From assembly GCA_965370555.1 (NCBI GenBank), contig CBDUVB010000009.1:1-59132 (forward strand): DNA of 59,132 nt, given 5' to 3'. Under the pieces are notes generated by a model. That model made no database searches. It had not been told where the DNA came from and saw only the letters and a program-made list of their open reading frames with translations. Below, in pieces: positions 1 to 5,061 of this stretch (positions within the stretch are counted from its first letter, which is position 1; the number at the start of each line of letters is the position of its first letter). Both the position numbers and the translations under genes were made by a program. The stretch comes from JAJOKK01 sp965370555 (GTDB lineage Bacteria > Bipolaricaulota > Bipolaricaulia > UBA7950 > UBA9294).

Positions 1-31
1 CACAAGATCGGCCAGGCTTAGCCTGGCGCAC

Positions 32-55
32 CGAAGGACACGAAGAGCACGAAGG
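32..55. repeat. CGAAGGACACGAAG-type repeat, left of the GxxExxY gene
   Basis: Short purine-rich repeat built from ACGAAG units (CGAAGGACACGAAGAGC...). A related copy in opposite orientation lies at 431-456, so the gene between them is bracketed by inverted repeat material. Just before it, positions 11-27 form a perfect GCCAGGC-TTA-GCCTGGC hairpin. Confidence 0.7.
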
Positions 56-57
56 CG

Positions 58-429
58 TCAGAGGACAAAGCGTTTGATCCCGCTCTTAAGCTTGGTGACA
101 TTGAAGTTCATCAGGAGTCCGGTCTTCACTCCCGCCAGCTTCATGTAGGTCAGCAACTGCGCCTCGTGGATGCCCTTTATCTGCTCGACGCTCTTCAACT
201 CGATGATCAACTTGTCTTCTACCAGCAAGTCCACGCGATAGCCGCAGTCTAGACGCACGCCTTTGTACTCGACCGGTTGCGGATGCTGCAGCTTGAACCG
301 AATGCCATTCAGTTTGAGCTCGTGCGCAAGGCACTGCTCATAGGTCGATTCCAACAATCCTGGGCCCAGTTCCCGGTGCACTTCAATTGCACAGCCAATT
401 ACCCGATTCGACAACTCATCAAATTCCAT
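58..429 (-). CDS. GxxExxY family protein
   Basis: A 123-residue protein carrying the family signature as GLLESTY (about residues 24-30) inside the usual N-terminal 'VIGCAIEVHRELGPG' context. It is followed by a PD-(D/E)XK-like core: CGYRVDLLVEDKLIIELK gives the D...ExK pattern of the nuclease-fold superfamily to which these proteins are assigned. Length is normal and the gene looks intact. Function in the cell is not established; the family is widespread in accessory regions. The start is the ATG at 427-429. The only ribosome-binding sequence, GAAGGA, lies about 9 bases upstream within the ACGAAG repeat at 431-456, so the repeat may supply it. The gene lies alone, between repeats and a decayed toxin-antitoxin pair. 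Confidence 0.85.
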   Translation of the reverse strand: MEFDELSNRVIGCAIEVHRELGPGLLESTYEQCLAHELKLNGIRFKLQHPQPVEYKGVRLDCGYRVDLLVEDKLIIELKSVEQIKGIHEAQLLTYMKLAGVKTGLLMNFNVTKLKSGIKRFVL

Positions 430-430
430 T

Positions 431-456
431 CTTCGTGTCCTTCGTGCTCTTCGTGG
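431..456. repeat. CTTCGTGTCCTTCGTG-type repeat, right of the GxxExxY gene
   Basis: Inverted counterpart of the ACGAAG-unit repeat at 32-55. On the minus strand it reads CACGAAGGACACGAAG and ends one base before the GxxExxY start codon. The embedded GAAGGA can serve as its Shine-Dalgarno sequence. Confidence 0.7.
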
Positions 457-503
457 TGAATTCTCTTTGGTATCCGTCCCGTGCGAACCGAAATTAGAAG
501 TTA

Positions 504-617
504 CTACCCACTCAACACAACAAGGAACCGCAATTCACCATACAGTCGGGGGAGCAAGTCTAACTGGTCAATACGCGCCAGGTTGATGAGGGGAGAAGCG
601 TTGCTTACCACGCTCAC
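504..617 (-). pseudogene. Truncated PIN-domain (DUF3368-like) toxin
   Basis: A GTG at 615-617 overlaps the TGA of the upstream antitoxin gene (GTGA), the usual coupling of such pairs. The 37 encoded residues begin with SVVSNASPLINLARIDQL, the N-terminus of DUF3368/PIN toxins with the first catalytic aspartate region (here SNASP). After LYGEL the frame diverges from the family and stops, whereas intact members have about 150 residues. The sequence downstream to the GxxExxY gene shows no continuation. I read this as a dead toxin left by deletion or frameshift; PIN toxins are ribonucleases. Confidence 0.7.
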
Positions 618-871
618 AGCCGGTTCAACTTCCTCAAGGCAGCCAAGTCCTCTTCGTAATCTTCGACATCGTAGTGAATAGGAATCTCCCGGCCGGCCAG
701 CGTCTGTTGGAAGGTCCACAAGGTCATACCAGCCATCTCGCGAGCCTTGCCAAAGGACAACCGGCCCTGTTGGAATAGGTAAATAGCCAGTTCGCGCTTC
801 AGTTCGCGGGGTGTCATCCGGGTTGCATGAATCACCTCACGCGGTATTTCGATAGAAATTGTCGCAGACAT
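614..871 (-). CDS. UPF0175 family antitoxin-like protein
   Basis: An 85-residue protein. Its N-terminus (SATISIEIPREVIHATRM) and helical middle (ELAIYLFQQGRLSFGKAREM) match the UPF0175 family of small ribbon-helix-helix/HTH-type antitoxins. The following AGMTLWTFQQTLAGREIPIHY carries the usual 'F...L..R.I..HY' ending, and the C-terminus is acidic (DYEEDLAALRKLNRL). It is complete and keeps its overlap with the toxin start. Because the toxin is truncated, the antitoxin is an orphan and probably no longer under addiction selection. The start is an ATG preceded on its strand by a GAGG-type ribosome-binding site. Confidence 0.8.
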   Translation of the reverse strand: MSATISIEIPREVIHATRMTPRELKRELAIYLFQQGRLSFGKAREMAGMTLWTFQQTLAGREIPIHYDVEDYEEDLAALRKLNRL

Positions 872-1014
872 TTCCCAACCTCCTCGTAACTCACGACCCT
901 CTCTGTAATCATAAACTAACGACCGGGGCCACGGAAGTCAAGATGCTCAAGGACTGACGAAAACCGGAATGAAAGGGGTCAGGAGTAAGAGGGAGGGGAA
1001 TGCGGAGAGAGTGT

Positions 1015-1101
1015 GGGGTCTGACGTTGTTTCTTGTGTGGCGGCCGGCACGATTCCTCTTCTGGGGAGAATTGAGCCATGCAAGAAACAAGGTCTGACAC
1101 C
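1015..1101. repeat. Palindromic REP/MITE-like element, copy A
   Basis: An 87-base element with imperfect inverted ends: GGGGTCTGACGTTGTTTCTT at the left and the complement of GGTGTCAGACCTTGTTTCTT at the right. Its whole sequence matches the reverse complement of copy B at 4265-4351 with only about five differences, interior included. Such GGGGTC(A/T)G-ended palindromes resemble repeats moved by REP-associated tyrosine transposases. No transposase gene is in this window. Confidence 0.8.
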
Positions 1102-1174
1102 AGACGCTCGGGAAACAAGGAACGCGGAAGGAGGAAGGGGGACGCGGGGAAAGGGCGAGAGGGCGAGAGGGCGA

Positions 1175-1314
1175 GACGCGGGGAAGCAAGATTAAGTGAT
1201 TGAGCGAGTGAGTGATTGAACATCCCAATCCCCCGATCTCTCAACGATTCAATCTATCAATTATACGATCTTCCGATCATTCAATCTTCCGATCTCTCAA
1301 TTCCTTGGCGGTCT
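1175..1314. repeat. Long direct repeat with ATTGAGTG/CAATCATT arms, copy 1
   Basis: It begins GACGCGGGGAAGCAAGATTA, continues with 8-base-periodic ATTGAGTG-type units, a CCCAATCCCCCGATC centre and CAATC/GATC units in the opposite sense. It is nearly identical to 1773-1928, which carries an extra ATGATTGA unit. The two direct copies bracket the coiled-coil gene, whose stop codon lies in this copy. The stretch 872-1174 holds no gene: it contains palindrome copy A and a polypurine tract. Confidence 0.85.
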
Positions 1315-1639
1315 TTATCTTCTTAATCTCGCTTTTGTTCGTCTCTACGTCGCCTTCTACTCGTCTGATCCACGCCGTAGTAGCAACTCGTTCCTCATCC
1401 AGGCGGGTGAAAATCCCGATCATCTCGTCCTGCCCACGCAGAAGCTCATCCAAGCGTTCGTTGACTGCATCAAAGCGTTCGTTGACCACATCCTTGGTGG
1501 CCATCTGCTCGCGGTTTTCGACAACCTGAAGAGCAATCCTATCGATCTTCGCGCTGTTCGCATCGATCTTATCAGTGAGCTCCTGTTTCACCTGATCGAG
1601 GTCTTTTTTGGTCGCTGGTTCGTCGCGGTGTGCGTCCAT
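1277..1639 (-). CDS. Coiled-coil protein of unknown function
   Basis: A 120-residue hydrophilic protein. From about residue 10 (TKKDLDQVKQELTDKID) to the end it shows heptad spacing of I/L/V, as expected for a long coiled coil. There is no signal peptide, membrane segment or enzyme motif. GAGGAGG lies 6 bases before the ATG, so translation is plausible. The last residues (KELRDRKIE) and the TGA are encoded by the 8-base repeat array at 1175-1314, suggesting the original C-terminus was replaced. Similar small coiled-coil proteins accompany DUF86-, PIN- or GxxExxY-type accessory genes, but no specific function can be given. Confidence 0.6.
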   Translation of the reverse strand: MDAHRDEPATKKDLDQVKQELTDKIDANSAKIDRIALQVVENREQMATKDVVNERFDAVNERLDELLRGQDEMIGIFTRLDEERVATTAWIRRVEGDVETNKSEIKKIKTAKELRDRKIE

Positions 1640-1682
1640 AGGTTCCTCCTCATTAACCAGTTATAGCGACTGCCGGTAGATC

Positions 1683-1772
1683 GGTCAACTCCTGGGAGGG
1701 AGAGAGAGGGAGACGCCGAGAAGAGGGACACGGAGAGGGGAAAACGGGAATGCGGGGAGAGAGAGACACGGA
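1683..1772. repeat. Polypurine tract between genes
   Basis: A G/A-rich strand of GAGGGAGAG / GACGCGGGG type, with a sister tract at about 1111-1174. Together with the direct repeats this makes the non-coding flanks of the coiled-coil gene a duplicated block. I see no gene in 1640-1929. Confidence 0.5.
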
Positions 1773-1928
1773 GACGCGGGGAAGCAAGATTAAGTGATTG
1801 AGCGAGTGAGTGATTGAATGATTGAACATCCCAATCCCCCGATCTCTCAACGATTCAGTCTATCAATTATACGATCTTCCGATCATTCAATCTTCCGATG
1901 ATTCAATCTCTCAATCATTCAATCTCTA
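1773..1928. repeat. Long direct repeat with ATTGAGTG/CAATCATT arms, copy 2
   Basis: Second copy of the repeat at 1175-1314, starting GACGCGGGGAAGCAAGATTA and ending CTCAATCATTCAATC immediately before the promoter of the next gene. The unit count differs, as expected for slippage in an 8-base tandem array. Confidence 0.85.
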
Positions 1929-1929
1929 C

Positions 1930-1959
1930 TTGACAAACCTAAAAGGAAGGTGCTATCGT
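1930..1959 (+). promoter_or_regulatory. Candidate promoter of the 2020 gene
   Basis: A consensus -35 TTGACA (1930-1935), an 18-base spacer and a weak -10 TATCGT (1954-1959), starting 2 bases after the end of the repeat array. The downstream leader carries TGGAGG before the ATG at 2020. Confidence 0.55.
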
Positions 1960-2019
1960 GTGGCTTGCTACGAGTGGCGAATCACGCGTGGCTGATCTAA
2001 CTTCTCTGGAGGTGTGGCG

Positions 2020-2700
2020 ATGATCAAAGGTTCTCACAAGCAATTGCTGGTCGTTGTTAGTCTCTTCTTGCTCCTTTTTCTCCTTTGTGTTGATGCCCTC
2101 GGAGGCGCGCCTCTCGGAGGTACACCTGCTGTCTTTATGACAACCACCGGGGAGACGGCGCAAGGGAACCTCACCGGGATCTCCTCGATAATCCGCCTGA
2201 GCGTTCCTCCGCCGGTGACGTCTGTCGGACCGGCACAGGCATTCGATATCGATCTTTCCACGATCCGTCAGATCCTCATCGATTTTCCGCGCGTCGTCAT
2301 CGAGACAGGAGACCGTGTATACATCGGCCCTTTCTCCGCTTTCAGCGGGATTTCACAGCTCCTCACTCTGACAGACTGGAAGACAACGCATAGCTTTTTC
2401 ACTGCCTCTTTGCGGGCGATCGCGCTTCACGGCGAGCCGTTCCGTCCCCTGCCGCGCGAGTGGATGGGAGACGGGTTTCTATCGATGCCGGGCGTAATCA
2501 CGGCTTCTCCTGACACCATGGATATGGATAGTGCCCGGGAAAGAGTGGAAGAAGAGCATGCGGTCGCCCCTGGGCAGACATGGAACGATCTATACCCAAC
2601 GATACCACCGCCGCCAGAAGAGGCAACGCCCTGGTGGGTGGGTATGCTGATCGTCGCCGGGCTTGTGGGTCTCGTCTACTTTGGGTTTAGTGGGATGTAA
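2020..2700 (+). CDS. Secreted, C-terminally anchored hypothetical protein
   Basis: About 226 residues, family not recognised. The N-terminus has a positively charged stretch followed by a strong hydrophobic core (LLVVVSLFLLLFLLCVDALG), a signal peptide or anchor. The middle (about residues 40-120) is beta-rich, with one segment reading FDIDLSTIRQILIDFPRVV. A Pro/Glu-rich linker (PPPPEEATPW) leads into a C-terminal membrane helix (MLIVAGLVGLVYFGFSGM). This architecture suits an extracytoplasmic domain tethered at one or both ends. I chose the ATG at 2020 over the GTG at 2014 because TGGAGG (2007-2012) is 7 bases from the ATG but abuts the GTG. Repeat DNA lies on both sides. Confidence 0.6.
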   Translation: MIKGSHKQLLVVVSLFLLLFLLCVDALGGAPLGGTPAVFMTTTGETAQGNLTGISSIIRLSVPPPVTSVGPAQAFDIDLSTIRQILIDFPRVVIETGDRVYIGPFSAFSGISQLLTLTDWKTTHSFFTASLRAIALHGEPFRPLPREWMGDGFLSMPGVITASPDTMDMDSARERVEEEHAVAPGQTWNDLYPTIPPPPEEATPWWVGMLIVAGLVGLVYFGFSGM

Positions 2701-2702
2701 TT

Positions 2703-2814
2703 AATTGAGTGATTGAGCGAGTGAGTGATTGAATGATTGAACCTCCCAATCTTCCGATCTCTCAATTCCTTGGCGATCTTTGCGGCTTGAGTGAGTGCAA
2801 CGAACGGGCGAGAG
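2703..2814. repeat. ATTGAGTG repeat joined to a CTTGAGTGAGTGCAACGAAC block
   Basis: Starts 2 bases after the preceding stop codon with ATTGAGTGATTGAGCGAGTG units, then CCCAATCTTCCGATCTCTC, then CTTGGCGATCTTTGCGG. The final 29 bases (2786-2814) recur identically at 14135-14163. It leads into CTCGCAAAGACGCAGAGAAG, another dispersed repeat motif. Confidence 0.75.
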
Positions 2815-2866
2815 GAAAAGCTTGTGCCTCTCGCAAAGACGCAGAGAAGAGCAGAAGACAGGAAAA

Positions 2867-4144
2867 ATGACTGAAAATCAGCCTCGTTTCTTGCTCGCCG
2901 GATTCCTCACGCTCTCTCTCATTGCTGGTCTCGCCCTACCTGCTTTCGCAGATCACTTCCGCCAGCTTGCCTCCGAGCACTTCCTCATCCACTACACGGT
3001 GGGAACCGGGGAGGATGCGGTGACCGCAGAGTATGCCAATCTCGTCCGCGATGCCCTCGAAGAGGCCTATGCCGGGTTGATCGATCGTGCGGGATTCTCA
3101 ATAATCGATACGCGCATCCGCGTCGATATCGTCGGCGGACAGTACGGAGAAATGGGGGCCGAATACTTCGATACCACGTCAAGCGGAGATCCTCTCCCGG
3201 TGATCGAGATCGCCACGGAAGAGATCATGGGTGGGGTGCTCTACGACCTGGTCATTCCCTGTACCCTAAGAGATATGGTGCGGAGCACCGCCACCCATGA
3301 GCTCTTCCATGTAATCCAGGATTCTCTTGCCCTCGGTGGTAAGAACGACATGAGCGATCTGATCTTCGTCGAGGCGACGGCCACCTGGGCGCAGGAGGCG
3401 ATCGTGCCCGAGGCGAACGACTACCTCGATCCTGCGCTCGACTTCCTTCTCGGCCCGGATTCGATCGCTTTCTTCCACCGCACCTACGACGCGGGAATCT
3501 TCTGGGTCTTCGTCTCCTCGCACCACGGGGGAACTGAAGCGATCAAGCGCGTGTTGGAAGCAAGCGCAGACTACGACGGACGTTATGCGATCGATTACGC
3601 CTTTCAAGAGGAGGGGTTGACCTTCGACGATCTGTGGGAGGAGTTCGCGATCGCCCTCGCATCCGGGACGATTCCTGACGCCGACTTGATCAAGACCATG
3701 TTCCCCCTCACAGCAGAGGACGGGAAGAGCCGCACCAGCACCAGCTGGGTCGCCCTCCCGGCTCCGGTTTATACGGGAACGTGGGGTGGAACCCCTATCG
3801 ATATCGAGCGGGTGAACTTCGAGAGCGACGCCCCCTATTCCTCTCAGTTCGAGGAAGACCCCATTGGAACACCGCTTTGTGTGGCACACGCCTACGGGAT
3901 CGATTTTCTTGATCTGACAAGCAGCACCGATCAAACGATGGAGATCGCGTTCGCCGGGGACGCGGGGACCGTGTTTCGCGTCAACGTAGTGACGCAGAAA
4001 GAATCGAACACCACCGTGTACCGGCTCACCGCGGATGCGCCGGTGAGCATCGAACACCCGGACAGATACGATGCGATTCGTATCGTGATCACCCGCGGGG
4101 AGGCGGGAACCGGAAGCTATTCATTGACCATTCGAGGAAAGTGA
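2867..4144 (+). CDS. Secreted zinc metalloprotease, MXAN_6640-like
   Basis: A 425-residue exported protein. The signal peptide FLLAGFLTLSLIAGLALPAF ends in a likely AFA|DH cleavage site. The zinc motif is THELFHVIQ (HExxH) at about residue 145, followed some 25 residues later by FVEATATWAQE, whose glutamate fits the third ligand of gluzincin-type peptidases. This 'HExxHxxQ ... EATATW' layout is that of MXAN_6640-like putative metalloproteases. The C-terminal 100 residues are beta-rich, as in other secreted peptidases with an accessory domain. The start is ATG 2867, chosen because the signal peptide follows and CAGGAA precedes; an upstream extension to 2795 is repeat-derived. Substrate unknown. 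Confidence 0.75.
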   Translation: MTENQPRFLLAGFLTLSLIAGLALPAFADHFRQLASEHFLIHYTVGTGEDAVTAEYANLVRDALEEAYAGLIDRAGFSIIDTRIRVDIVGGQYGEMGAEYFDTTSSGDPLPVIEIATEEIMGGVLYDLVIPCTLRDMVRSTATHELFHVIQDSLALGGKNDMSDLIFVEATATWAQEAIVPEANDYLDPALDFLLGPDSIAFFHRTYDAGIFWVFVSSHHGGTEAIKRVLEASADYDGRYAIDYAFQEEGLTFDDLWEEFAIALASGTIPDADLIKTMFPLTAEDGKSRTSTSWVALPAPVYTGTWGGTPIDIERVNFESDAPYSSQFEEDPIGTPLCVAHAYGIDFLDLTSSTDQTMEIAFAGDAGTVFRVNVVTQKESNTTVYRLTADAPVSIEHPDRYDAIRIVITRGEAGTGSYSLTIRGK

Positions 4145-4157
4145 CAGAAAAGCAGTG

Positions 4158-4223
4158 ATGAGAGATTGAGTGAATCATTGAGAGATTGAATCATTGAGTG
4201 ATTGAACATCCCAATCTCCGTGC
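4158..4223. repeat. ATTGAGTG-type 8-base repeat array
   Basis: AGAGATTGAGTGAATCATTG units followed by AACATCCCAATCTCC, the centre also seen at about 1219 and 1825. It lies just downstream of the metalloprotease stop codon. The gap 4145-4676 contains only this array, palindromes and a half element. Confidence 0.75.
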
Positions 4224-4264
4224 CTTCCCTATTCTTCCGCGTTCCGCTTTCTCCCTCGAAGTCT

Positions 4265-4351
4265 GGTGTCAGACCTTGTTTCTTGCATGACTCAATTCTC
4301 CCCAGAAGAGGAATCGTGCTGGCCTCCACGCAAGAAACAACGTCAGACCCC
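4265..4351. repeat. Palindromic REP/MITE-like element, copy B
   Basis: An 87-base inverted copy of 1015-1101. It is bounded by GGTGTCAGACCTTGTTTCTT and the complement of GGGGTCTGACGTTGTTTCTT, with the shared interior CTCCCCAGAAGAGGAATCGT. It is followed by a CTCTGCGTGCTCCGCG block that recurs near 57870. Confidence 0.8.
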
Positions 4352-4465
4352 ACGCTCTCGCCCTCTTCCTCTCCCCCACTCTCTGCGTGCTCCGCGCCCT
4401 CGGTGGTGAAGGTTTTTTGTTTTGCAAGGAGAGGAGCGGGGATCACGAATGGCGGAGATAAACCC

Positions 4466-4523
4466 CGCCGCTACGGAGAACGGCTCCGAGCAACGCTTGG
4501 ATAACGGGGTTTCCGTAGCGGCG
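4466..4523. repeat. 12-bp inverted repeat (CGCCGCTACGGA)
   Basis: CGCCGCTACGGA at 4466-4477 pairs perfectly with TCCGTAGCGGCG at 4512-4523 across 34 bases. AACCCCG-type bases also recur on both sides in inverted order. It forms a stable stem-loop; no associated gene or T-run supports a terminator. Confidence 0.6.
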
Positions 4524-4557
4524 TAGCTTGTCTGCGCCGGTGGGAGAGCGGATCACG

Positions 4558-4579
4558 ACAAGGAACAACGTCAGACCCC
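4558..4579. repeat. Half copy of the palindromic element
   Basis: CAAGGAACAACGTCAGACCC matches only the right end of copy B, and the bases after it (CACGCTCTCTCCCCCTCT) also follow copy B. This is a partial duplication rather than a complete element. Confidence 0.6.
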
Positions 4580-4676
4580 ACGCTCTCTCCCCCTCTCCGC
4601 TTCTTCAGCCCTTGCACCAGCACGGGAAAGGCTCTACCATCTAGTGCAGTTCGCCATGTTATGTATGGTAAGTCAT

Positions 4677-4763
4677 GGAGGGATGACCGAATGGCAAGGA
4701 ACCGGTCTCGAAAACCGGCACGCCCGAAAGGGCTTCGGGGTTCGAATCCCCGTCCCTCCGCCA
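4677..4763 (+). tRNA. tRNA-Ser(CGA), CCA encoded
   Basis: The acceptor stem GGAGGGA (4677-4683) pairs with TCCCTCC (4753-4759). The anticodon loop CTCGAAA gives anticodon CGA, and a long class II variable arm (CGCCCGAAAGGGC) is present. The T-arm is GGGGTTCGAATCCCC, followed by discriminator G and an encoded CCA. It reads UCG codons. Confidence 0.95.
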
Positions 4764-4809
4764 GCCCTGTGGAGTAAGTCCAGTCTTTGTTACTACACGG
4801 GGCGAGTAT

Positions 4810-4886
4810 GCGCCCGTAGCTCAGCGGAATAGAGCGTCGCACTGCGGATGCGAAGGTCGGAGGTTCGAGTCCTCTCGGGCGTACCA
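4810..4886 (+). tRNA. tRNA-Arg(GCG), CCA encoded
   Basis: The acceptor stem GCGCCCG pairs with CGGGCGT, followed by discriminator A and encoded CCA. The D-arm carries AGCTCAGCGGAATAGAGC with the A20-type Arg identity context, and the variable/T region GGTCGGAGGTTCGAGTCC is typical of tRNA-Arg. The anticodon stem TCGCA/TGCGA encloses CTGCGGA, so the anticodon is GCG. Most bacteria use ACG (deaminated to ICG) for this box, so G34 is notable. Confidence 0.92.
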
Positions 4887-4912
4887 GTTGTCAGATAGGA
4901 TCTTCACGGTAG

Positions 4913-5015
4913 AAGAGCTTGGGGTCAGGTCTTGTTTCTTGCATGGAGGCTAGCGGGACTCCACTTTTGCAGGCAGTCAGATCATGCAAGAAACAAGACC
5001 TGACCCCAAGCTCTT
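4913..5015. repeat. Palindromic REP/MITE-like element, copy D, next to the gyrB promoter
   Basis: A perfect 33-bp inverted repeat: AAGAGCTTGGGGTCAGGTCT... at 4913-4945 and its complement at 4983-5015, around a 37-base loop. Its arms contain the CTTGTTTCTTGCATG core shared with copies A, B and E, but the interior differs. It ends exactly one base before the -35 hexamer of gyrB. The resulting RNA or cruciform stem would be very stable. Confidence 0.85.
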
Positions 5016-5045
5016 TTGCAGTCCATAGCGCTTTTTGGGTATAAT
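5016..5045 (+). promoter_or_regulatory. gyrB promoter
   Basis: A -35 TTGCAG (5016-5021), an 18-base spacer and a perfect -10 TATAAT (5040-5045). Initiation about 7 bases later leaves a leader of only about 10 bases before ATG 5062, with GGTGG as a possible ribosome-binding site. Confidence 0.8.
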
Positions 5046-5061
5046 CTCTCTGGGTGGTGTC

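Noticed and set aside
909..1244. Open frames in the repeat blocks before and after the coiled-coil gene
   Set aside because: They begin with the same MRDRGIGMF peptide because the repeat is duplicated; the strand is simply stop-free.
3266..4057. 263-codon open frame antisense to the metalloprotease
   Set aside because: Codon composition mirrors the real gene; no family similarity or ribosome-binding site.
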